This document shows, in pieces, positions 57,112-63,608 of a stretch of 64,000 nucleotides of DNA. The stretch is from Apostichopus japonicus. Its lineage: Eukaryota > Echinodermata > Holothuroidea > Aspidochirotida > Stichopodidae. How positions within the stretch are numbered: position 1 is the first letter of the stretch; every line of letters begins with the position of its first letter. Location of the stretch: contig NC_092569.1 in NCBI RefSeq assembly GCF_037975245.1, positions 7,498,501-7,562,500 on the forward strand, in the 5' to 3' direction. The notes below the pieces were generated by a model. It was not told the DNA's origin, did not search any database, and saw only the letters and a list, made by a program, of their open reading frames with translations. Both the position numbers and the translations under genes were made by a program.

Positions 57112-57585
57112 GCGCAGTATCGATCAATCGAATGTGCGGTACCGATCAATCGAATGTGCGGTACTGATAAATCGAAAGCGCAGTATCGATCAATCGAATG
57201 TGCGGTATCGATCAATCGATGTGCGTTATCGAGTAATCGAATGCGCAGTATCGATCTATCGAATGTGCGGTATCGGTCAATCGAAAGTGCAGTACCGATT
57301 AATCGAATGTGCGATATCGATCAATCGAATGTGCGTTACCGATCAATCGTATGTGCGGTACCGATCAATGGAATGTTCGGTACCGATCAATCGAATGTGT
57401 TGTATCGATCAATCGAATGTGCGGTATCGATCAATCGAATGTGCGGTATCGATCAATCGAATGTGCGATGTCGATCAATCGAATGTGCGGTATCGATCAA
57501 TCGAATGTTCGCTACCGATCAATCGAATGTGCGGTATCGATCAATCGATAGAGCAGAATCGATCAATCGAATGTGCGGTACCGAT

Positions 57586-58564
57586 TGTCACAACTTCCGT
57601 GGGATAATACAAAATGGCACCCTCTAGCGCCCCCTCTGTTGCGACCCCGGGTTTTTCCTTTGGCCTTCAAAGCCGATAAAAATAAAATTTTAGATAGATT
57701 CAGGGAAGTAAACTCAAAGGACCAAAAGACTACTGAGATGTTTCTGAAAGTTAAATAAACGATATATTTACAATGATACGATCTCTACTGATTTGTACAA
57801 GGATTATTGGTACTAGAAATTTGGAATATTACAGACAGATTTTACAATATTATACGGCCGTTAAATTTTTAAAAGATTATTTAACTTATCTTACGCGGCG
57901 CGTGCCGGCTCTCGGTTCCTTTCGTAGCTGTTCTGACCTCCTTGCGTCACCAGCAACGATGTCGGGATTCTCCCTCGTAGACTGGTATCCCGTGACTTGG
58001 TCAGGAGCAAAACCGTTCCCCGCTGGTCCAATTCGACTCAACGTTTGTATCCCAAGGATGGCTTCCTCCTGGGTGAACTCCGAAAAACTCTGCCGAAGTC
58101 ACGCCTGTCCCGGTTAAACGACGCACCAATCTAATAAACAAACAGTCCACCGGTTCCTCTGTCCGTCCCCTCGATTAATCTTTTATCTCAAATGAATTTC
58201 TTTTCACAATAGATCGGAAAACTAAACTCCTCATCACCGAAAATATCTCTTCTTATATATAGCCGGGTTTAATCTCCCGAAAGTTCTTTTCCAGGAATCC
58301 TGACGGAAAAACATCGAGAATCATCCATGTCTCGAAGATACGACTGATAGTGCATCGTTCATTGGTCGACGATATCCGGTCACCTACTAAAAAAACTCTT
58401 CCCGTATGTTCTGGAAATTTGCACTCGTTAATACCGAATAGCGCCATCATTTCTCGACGCTTCCAGAAAAAACGCACAAGTTGTCAGTCACGACGAGTGA
58501 CCTACTTATCACCCTGACCAGCATATACTGAATACACGTACAATGAATAAAGTCGTTCGTGACA
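57586..58564 (-). repeat. 3' LTR of the Gypsy element, complete, 979 bp
   Basis: The ends are TGTCAC at 57586 and GTGACA at 58564, a 6-bp inverted terminal repeat with the usual TG...CA. The outer end abuts the satellite; the inner end abuts the polypurine tract. The first 392 bp match 63609-64000 except for AT at 57755-57756 against CA at 63778-63779. No LTR-encoded gene is supported. Confidence 0.96.
58253..58262 (-). promoter_or_regulatory. TATA box candidate in the LTR
   Basis: The minus strand reads CTATATATAA here, about 300 bp into the LTR counted in element orientation. A TATA box at this depth would place transcription start near 58225 and divide U3 from R. In this 3' LTR it would drive transcription outward into the satellite; the matching promoter of the 5' LTR is outside the window. 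No clear polyadenylation signal was found. Prediction from sequence only. Confidence 0.5.
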
Positions 58565-58821
58565 ATTACTCCCCCTTTAAGATAAATATTTTAAATATTT
58601 CATCTATAAATGGACGTGTATGCAACTTTAAATTAAACATAACTAATGAATATTGATAACCATCTCAAAATACTCAAACTAACAATTCCATAAATGTCAA
58701 ATTCTATAAACTATAAACAATTCTATAATCCGACAAAACTATAAATGTATGATAGCATAACAACAATCAATAGTGTTACAATCAACAAATCTACATCTGA
58801 TTAAATGAATGAATAACCCGC
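58565..58821 (-). other. 3' untranslated region of the retrotransposon
   Basis: 257 bp of AT-rich sequence between the gag-pol stop codon and the 3' LTR. Apart from the polypurine tract at its left end I see no ORF, no env remnant and no repeat. Confidence 0.8.
58568..58580 (-). other. Polypurine tract (plus-strand primer)
   Basis: The minus strand reads TTAAAGGGGGAGT, followed by AAT and then the LTR start TGTCAC. A purine run directly upstream of the 3' LTR is the standard primer site for second-strand synthesis in LTR retroelements. Its position confirms the minus orientation of the element. Confidence 0.88.
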
Positions 58822-61800
58822 TTACATTCGGCTCATATAATCTGCACCAACATTGTACTTTCCTTTGATTGATTCTAGTCTGAATCTGTACTCTTGTAGT
58901 ACTAATGCCCATCTCATAATTCTTGAGTTCAGCAACTTCGCTCTATTTAAATAAGTGAGTGGTTCGTGATCAGTCTGTAAGACGAACTCACTTCCGTACA
59001 GATATACATGGAATTTCTGTACTGCCCAAACTAATCCTAGGCATTCTCTCTCAATCACTGAATAATTTCTTTCCCTCTCCAATAACTTTCTACTAGCATA
59101 CGCTACAGGAAATAATTCTCCTTCATGTTCCTGTAGTAGGACTGCACCTATCCCTACATCGGATGCATCGGTCCTCAGAACAAATTGCTTATTTATATCA
59201 GGAAGCCTGAGAAGGGGTGGACTAATAAGCGCTCGCTTCAGATCATTGAACGCCTTGTCCTGGGCGCTTCCCCAAATCACTCTATTGGGTGAACCCTTCC
59301 TCGTCAGGTCCGACAGTGGGGCAACTAGTGCAGAGTAGTTTGGTATATAGTCTCTGTAATACCCCGTGAGACCAAGAAACGACCTGACTTGGGTTTTCGT
59401 CTCGGGTTTTGGAGCGTTTTTGATTTTATCAAGGGTACTCTGCTTCGGGCCCAACTTCCCGTTTCCAACTGTGTGGCCCAAGAACTCTAATTTAGTGAAC
59501 CCTATTTCACACTTACTCGGACGAGCTGTCAGTCCGCTCTCTCTCAACGTCTGAAATAACAACTCCAAACACTCTACATGCTCATCCCATGTCTCGGTAT
59601 GAATCAAAATATCATCCAGATAATTGACAACATTTGGCACATCCCTCAAAATGGTTCTCATTAACCTAGTGAAAACTGCCGGTGCCCCAACCAATCCAAA
59701 GGGCATCGTTTTAAATTGCCATAACCCATCTGGTGTCACAAAGGCAGTCTTCTCTTTCGCTGACTGTGTCATTTCAACCTGCCAATATCCCTTCGTTAGA
59801 TCGATTCGGCTGAAGTACTTGTCATTCGACAATTCCGAGAATATCTCTGTCATGGTTTGCATAGGTTCAGCTTCATACGTGGTTACTTTATTGAGCTTCC
59901 TATAATCCACGCAGAATCTCTTCGTACCATCAGGTTTAGGTACCAACACCACAGGTGAACTATAAGGTGAGTTTGAAGGTTCAATCACTCCCATGTCAAT
60001 CATTTTCCTAACTTCCTCTTGTAACGAATCTTGCATCGAGAGTGGTACTGGGTAAGGCTTTGCTTTGATTGGCTTATCAGTAGTTAACTTGATGTCACAT
60101 TTAAGAACATCAGTTTTGCCAGGTTCATCAGTCAGGACATCAGTGAACTTGGATAACACTCGTTTAACCTCGTGTGATTGGCCTACACCTAATTCGTCAT
60201 TTACGACAACATCCGATGCCGATTCACTCTGATTAGTCTGCAGCGCAGGCAGTTCGAAACAACTTTCCTGCTCCTCATCCTCAGACATTGAAATGACTGT
60301 AGTCCCAACCACATTTGACTTGTCCCTACTTATGTACTCTTTCAGCAGGTTTGCATGAAAACTTTTCGACTTCCCATTGACATCGATTGAATAGCTTGAT
60401 TCGCCAATTTCACTCAATACGGTGAATGGCCCCTTCCACTGCATCAACAGCTTGTTTTGATCAGTAGGCAAGAGTATCAACACCAAATCACCTGGTTTGA
60501 ACTTGCGACTTTTAGCCTTCCGGTTATAGTACTTCTTGTACCTCTCTGACGATTCCTGTAACTCTGATCTAGCCAGAGCGCAAGTCTCCTCTAGCCGTTC
60601 TCTCAAATCTAGGACATACTGATATGTTGACCTAGTTTCAGGGTTGTCCACTTCAGATGTCCACATCTCTTTCAAAATGGCCATAGGACCTCTCACTGTC
60701 CTACCATAGAGTAACTCGAACGGTGCGAAACCTGTGCTGGCTTGCGGAGCCTCCCTATACGCAAATAGTAGTGGTCCTATATAGCGGTCCCAGTCTGACG
60801 GTCTCTCCTCACACATGCGCTTTAGCATCCTCTTCAAGGTACCATTGAATTTCTCAACTAGACCGTTGCAGATCGGGTGGTAGGGGGTAGTGGTGAGTTG
60901 TCGCAGTGACAGTAATCGACTCACCTCCTTCATCACATCTGAGGTAAACTGTGACCCCCTGTCAGTCAGGATCTCAGATGGGACTCCCACTCTTGAAAAT
61001 ATGTCCACCAAAGCTTCTGCCACTCTCTCAGTATCTATGTTACGCAATGGAACTGCCTCGGGAAACCTTGTTGCATAATCGACAAGTGTTAGGATATACC
61101 GATTCCCATGCTTGGAAGTAGGACTGATCGGTCCGACAATGTCTACCGCCACCCTCTTGAATGGTGTGTCAATCAAGGGCATGTGACCCAATGGGACCTT
61201 AGTGACCCTTCCCTTATCACATGTTCTCTGGCAAATATCGCATGACTTGCAATAACGCATTACGTCGGATCCTACACCTGGCCAGTAGAATTGAGACTGA
61301 ACTTTGTCAGTTGTCTTGGCTATCCCTAGGTGACCCGCCATAATACTGTCATGAGCCAGTTTCATCACTTGATTTCTGAACTTTTCGGGTACAACCAATT
61401 GGTCACTAGGTTTGTCATTCCCCGAAACTTTGCGATATAGAATATCATTCCTTAAAATGAATTCGGAGATCCCCTCTTTACCTTTCAGTGGTCTGGGATT
61501 CCCAACATGCTTGAAGCAATTTTTGAGGGTTGAATCCTCCTTCTGAGCTTGTCTCAATTGCTCAGGTGTTACGTCATCCATAGGAACATTAGCCGTTTTT
61601 AGGGGTTTCAGATTTTCATTTCGTTTTTGCTTTTGTGCACGTGTCTCTACGGCACCTCCAATATCTGAGTCATCGCCTACGTTATCACTTGGAATCATTC
61701 GATCCGCAGCGACTTCCGGTTCATCACGTGACTCAACACTGGTTCCTATTTCAACACTAGCTGTTTCTTCCACATTGTGAGGTTCAAACTGCTCACTTGG

Positions 61801-63384
61801 AACTTTTTTTACACTCCAATCTGGGTCGGGATTCTCAGGACCTCGAACACCAGGAACATTCCCAATTATTAAGTCATACACTGGCCTCTTCATACAGAGA
61901 GCCTTGAGGGATCCTGTGAAAAAGGGCGTGTCCACCGCCACGATAGCTTCTGGAATCTTCCTCACTGTACCGTCAATCAGTACACACAGTTGATCTACAC
62001 CGGTCAACTGATCATCGGAGATCAAATCTCTCCTAACGATGACACCAGAACACCCGCTATCGCGTAACACTGACACCTTCCTCCCTTTAAGATAGCCCTC
62101 AACCACCGGCATGCGCTCCTTAACATCTGACAAAATTTTCTCAGTAATGTCGGTAGGCTCCTCACACGCCGCACTGACTATTGGGATCTCGTGACCACAC
62201 GCTAAATTAATTGAATAGTTGTCACTTTCCTTGATTTGTTTCATCAAACACAGATTCGCGGTTTGTCCGCTACGATGATCTTTTTGCGACCCATCGCTCG
62301 ATCCTAGCTTGTCGGGTTTGGCATTTTCAGTCGCAACCGCCGATTGCGCTTTAAACCTCTGCCTGCAATCGTTTGCCTTATGCCCCAATTTCCCGCAAAC
62401 AAAGCATTTTATGGCTGAACGCGTGTTTCTGTTTTCACCAGCGTCCACAATTTTGGTTTTGTATTCCTGACTGTTGGGGTTACCGTCAGGTTTTTTCCCA
62501 TTTCCCTGATTTGTTTGGAAGGATTTCACACATTTTTCAAGATCCCTGTGATGCGCTTCTAAGTATTTGTCAGCCAGCTCTGACAGCGCTTTAGAAGTCT
62601 TGCAGTCATGTTCTCTCAGGAATAATGCTAATTCCTTACTGCATACATTTAGGAACTGCTCCCGCAACATGAGATCTGAAAATTCCTCGAACGTTTTCTT
62701 AATTCCGCCCATTTCCAACCATCTGGCCATATAATTTTCCAACCTTGCCATGTATTGAATTGATGTTTCCCCTTTTTTGGGCCTTTCTCGTCTGAATTTC
62801 TGACGGAAGCCTTCCTCTGTGAATTGAAATCGTTTCAACAGGGCTTTCTTTAGCTTTTGATAATCTTGTGAGTCATCGGGTGGTAACCTAGAGTAAACAC
62901 GGAGACTTTCTCCCTTTAGACACAGACTCAAATTTAATGCCCATTGTTCCTCTGGCCACTCTTGCGCTGTTGCGAATTGCTCGAAGCGCAGCAAGTATGC
63001 GTCGAGGTCTTCCTTCTCATCAAAGTGAGGCATTTTGGGCGTTGGGATTCTATTTGGCTCGCGGCTTGAAGTGGAGCTACGGGAGGAATTCAAATCGGCA
63101 TCGCCATTGCTATTTTGCTGCAACTCAGCTTGCTTTTCAAGCTTAGCCAATTCAAACATTCTTTGTTTTTCCGCCTCAGCCCTTTGCTTTTCCGCCTCAG
63201 CCCTTTGCTTTTCCGCCTCATCCCTTTCTTTTTCCGCCTCAGCCCTTTCTTTTTCCGCCTCAGCCCTTTCTTGTTGCCTTTCGTCACGAGCGATCTGCTG
63301 CTGTTCTTTGACGAAGTTTAAGAGTTCGCCACCCGTAAGACCCATTTTAGCCCCCAACTCAGTTAATTCTCTAATATCCATCAT
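58822..63384 (-). CDS. gag-pol: Gag-Pol polyprotein of a Gmr1-like Gypsy retrotransposon (1520 aa)
   Basis: One uninterrupted ORF encodes all element proteins for making virus-like particles, copying the RNA and integrating the DNA. The start is fixed by an in-frame TGA immediately before the first of two adjacent ATGs (63384, 63381); the stop is TAA. Domains in order: coiled coil 27-95; SCAN-like capsid about 113-280; CCHC knuckle 327-340; protease about 425-515 with DSG at 442-444; integrase about 640-1015 with H678, H685, C715, C718 and catalytic D748, D808, E844; reverse transcriptase about 1085-1325 with D1195 and YLDD at 1255-1258; RNase H about 1395-1520 with D1406, E1447, D1472. All key residues are present, so it may be functional (inference). 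No frameshift separates Gag from Pol, so cleavage by the protease is expected. Integrase before reverse transcriptase is the Gmr1-like order. Confidence 0.96.
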   Translation of the reverse strand: MMDIRELTELGAKMGLTGGELLNFVKEQQQIARDERQQERAEAEKERAEAEKERDEAEKQRAEAEKQRAEAEKQRMFELAKLEKQAELQQNSNGDADLNSSRSSTSSREPNRIPTPKMPHFDEKEDLDAYLLRFEQFATAQEWPEEQWALNLSLCLKGESLRVYSRLPPDDSQDYQKLKKALLKRFQFTEEGFRQKFRRERPKKGETSIQYMARLENYMARWLEMGGIKKTFEEFSDLMLREQFLNVCSKELALFLREHDCKTSKALSELADKYLEAHHRDLEKCVKSFQTNQGNGKKPDGNPNSQEYKTKIVDAGENRNTRSAIKCFVCGKLGHKANDCRQRFKAQSAVATENAKPDKLGSSDGSQKDHRSGQTANLCLMKQIKESDNYSINLACGHEIPIVSAACEEPTDITEKILSDVKERMPVVEGYLKGRKVSVLRDSGCSGVIVRRDLISDDQLTGVDQLCVLIDGTVRKIPEAIVAVDTPFFTGSLKALCMKRPVYDLIIGNVPGVRGPENPDPDWSVKKVPSEQFEPHNVEETASVEIGTSVESRDEPEVAADRMIPSDNVGDDSDIGGAVETRAQKQKRNENLKPLKTANVPMDDVTPEQLRQAQKEDSTLKNCFKHVGNPRPLKGKEGISEFILRNDILYRKVSGNDKPSDQLVVPEKFRNQVMKLAHDSIMAGHLGIAKTTDKVQSQFYWPGVGSDVMRYCKSCDICQRTCDKGRVTKVPLGHMPLIDTPFKRVAVDIVGPISPTSKHGNRYILTLVDYATRFPEAVPLRNIDTERVAEALVDIFSRVGVPSEILTDRGSQFTSDVMKEVSRLLSLRQLTTTPYHPICNGLVEKFNGTLKRMLKRMCEERPSDWDRYIGPLLFAYREAPQASTGFAPFELLYGRTVRGPMAILKEMWTSEVDNPETRSTYQYVLDLRERLEETCALARSELQESSERYKKYYNRKAKSRKFKPGDLVLILLPTDQNKLLMQWKGPFTVLSEIGESSYSIDVNGKSKSFHANLLKEYISRDKSNVVGTTVISMSEDEEQESCFELPALQTNQSESASDVVVNDELGVGQSHEVKRVLSKFTDVLTDEPGKTDVLKCDIKLTTDKPIKAKPYPVPLSMQDSLQEEVRKMIDMGVIEPSNSPYSSPVVLVPKPDGTKRFCVDYRKLNKVTTYEAEPMQTMTEIFSELSNDKYFSRIDLTKGYWQVEMTQSAKEKTAFVTPDGLWQFKTMPFGLVGAPAVFTRLMRTILRDVPNVVNYLDDILIHTETWDEHVECLELLFQTLRESGLTARPSKCEIGFTKLEFLGHTVGNGKLGPKQSTLDKIKNAPKPETKTQVRSFLGLTGYYRDYIPNYSALVAPLSDLTRKGSPNRVIWGSAQDKAFNDLKRALISPPLLRLPDINKQFVLRTDASDVGIGAVLLQEHEGELFPVAYASRKLLERERNYSVIERECLGLVWAVQKFHVYLYGSEFVLQTDHEPLTYLNRAKLLNSRIMRWALVLQEYRFRLESIKGKYNVGADYMSRM
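58825..60132 (-). other. Reverse transcriptase and RNase H domains
   Basis: Reverse transcriptase occupies residues about 1085-1325: FCVDYRKLN (1157-1165), FSRIDLTKGYWQ with D1195, and YLDD (1255-1258; 59611-59622). RNase H occupies about 1395-1520: TDAS (D1406), the ERECLG segment (E1447) and TDH (D1472). The ORF ends shortly after RNase H, which confirms that integrase is not C-terminal. Confidence 0.95.
60340..61467 (-). other. Integrase domain with GPF module, placed before reverse transcriptase
   Basis: Residues about 640-1015. An HHCC zinc-binding region (H678, H685, C715, C718) precedes a DDE core with D748, D808 and E844. Exactly 35 residues separate D808 from E844, the D,D35E spacing. 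A C-terminal GPF motif (985-987, in QWKGPFTVL) matches the GPY/F module of Gypsy integrases. I see no chromodomain after it. Confidence 0.93.
61840..62112 (-). other. Aspartic protease domain
   Basis: Residues about 425-515. The active-site motif is DSG (442-444) in VSVLRDSGCSG, and a hydrophobic-hydrophobic-G element follows (LIIG at 505-508). DSG replaces the more usual DTG, as in several Gypsy groups. It is expected to act as a dimer and cleave the polyprotein. Confidence 0.85.
62365..62406 (-). other. Gag nucleocapsid zinc knuckle
   Basis: Residues C327, C330, H335 and C340 give the CX2CX4HX4C pattern that binds zinc and packages RNA. Only one knuckle is present. Confidence 0.92.
62545..63306 (-). 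other. Gag: coiled coil and SCAN-like capsid region
   Basis: Residues 27-95 are a charged E/A/K/R/Q heptad region predicted to form a coiled coil. Residues about 113-280 hold a capsid-like helical region. Its second half (about 191-276) has the pattern of the vertebrate SCAN domain: FRQKFRR, then an LREQFLNV segment, then ELALFLREH. The SCAN domain of vertebrate zinc-finger proteins is known to derive from Gag of Gmr1-like elements. The likely role is Gag multimerisation into particles. Confidence 0.82.
63168..63272 (-). repeat. Five 21-bp tandem repeats inside gag
   Basis: On the plus strand five copies of a 21-bp unit begin TTTCCGCCTCAGCCCTTT. Each encodes seven residues of the EAEKERA type. 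Because the unit is exactly seven codons, changes in copy number lengthen the coiled coil by whole heptads without shifting the frame. Confidence 0.88.
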
Positions 63385-63496
63385 TCAGTCAGGCAAACAC
63401 ATGTACCAATAACAATATATCAAATATATATGGTTTCAGAAACTTCTCAGTTTGTAAGTCACTTCGGGATATACTCCTTTCTGGTGTTTTACACTT

Positions 63497-63585
63497 TTCC
63501 CGTTTTGTTTCTATCTTTTTAAACACTTCCCCGGTTTGTTTCTATCTTTTAAACAATTCCCGTTTTGTTTCTACCTTTTAAACAA
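63497..63585 (-). repeat. Three ~30-bp direct repeats in the leader
   Basis: Three consecutive copies of 29-30 bp on the plus strand, each with TTCCCGTTTTG or TTCCCCGGTTTG, then TTTCTATCTTTT, then AAACA. They sit between gag and the primer-binding site. Repeats in Gypsy leaders are common; any role in RNA packaging or translation here is unknown. Confidence 0.85.
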
Positions 63586-63603
63586 TTCCCGGATAGGCCC
63601 CCA
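63586..63603 (-). other. Primer-binding-site candidate
   Basis: In element orientation the 5' LTR is followed by ATTAA and then TGGGGGCCTATCCGGGAA. The leading TGG pairs with the CCA end of a tRNA, and the position just inside the LTR is right for minus-strand priming. The implied tRNA 3' end would be TTCCCGGATAGGCCCCCA. I do not recognise which tRNA this is, so the exact primer is open. Confidence 0.6.
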
Positions 63604-63608
63604 TTAAT

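Larger units (their letters stand above)
1..57585 (+). repeat. Satellite array of a 22-bp unit with nested higher-order repeats
   Basis: The whole interval is head-to-tail copies of a 22-bp unit; a clean example is 1861-1882. The core is TCGATCAATCGA, a dyad with 5-bp arms (TCGAT, ATCGA) around CA, followed by ATGTGCGGT. At this period it holds about 2,600 units. I saw no inverted unit and no interruption by other sequence. Common variants carry GGTACC in place of GGTATC, CAGTATC, CGTTATC, CGATATC, CGCTACC or TTGTATC. A frequent 21-bp class lacks one A (TCGATGTGCGTT). Rare units are 14, 19 or 23 bp. The array continues past the left edge and ends in mid-unit at the retrotransposon LTR. No gene, RNA or other element was seen inside it. 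The role is unknown; centromeric, subtelomeric or other heterochromatic satellite are all possible. Confidence 0.97.
63385..63608 (-). other. 5' leader of the retrotransposon
   Basis: 224 bp between the 5' LTR and the gag start. It holds the primer-binding-site candidate beside the LTR, three direct repeats and then about 110 bp with no recognised motif. Packaging signals are expected in this region but cannot be identified from sequence alone. Confidence 0.78.

Noticed and set aside
1-57585. CRISPR array
   Set aside because: Short regular repeats are present but there are no unique spacers; adjacent units are contiguous and the setting is animal DNA.
1-57585. CENP-B box in the satellite
   Set aside because: The minus strand has TTCGATTGATCGG, which resembles the first half of the box, but the required CGGG is off by one position and not complete. 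A centromeric role remains possible without it.
1-57585. Telomeric repeat
   Set aside because: The unit bears no resemblance to TTAGGG-type repeats and is 22 bp long.
57773-58117. 114-codon plus-strand ORF in the LTR, and the related short ORFs at 57573-57758 and 63608-63799
   Set aside because: Antisense to the element, lying within LTR sequence, with no domain and no coding signal.
58253-58477. 74-codon minus-strand ORF in the LTR
   Set aside because: It lies in predicted U3 upstream of the TATA box candidate, has no recognisable domain, and would not be on the element transcript from its own start.
58565-58821. Possible env gene after pol
   Set aside because: Only 257 AT-rich bases separate the pol stop from the LTR, with no ORF or membrane-protein signal.
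58822-63384. Ty1/Copia classification from the domain order
   Set aside because: The GPF module, the reverse transcriptase and RNase H motifs and the SCAN-like Gag are of Gypsy type; only the order is Copia-like, as expected for Gmr1-like elements.
63035-63412. Short ORFs overlapping gag-pol in other frames, including a lysine/arginine-rich one at 63090-63287
   Set aside because: These are shadows of the gag heptad repeats and of pol; the long frame has clear domains throughout.
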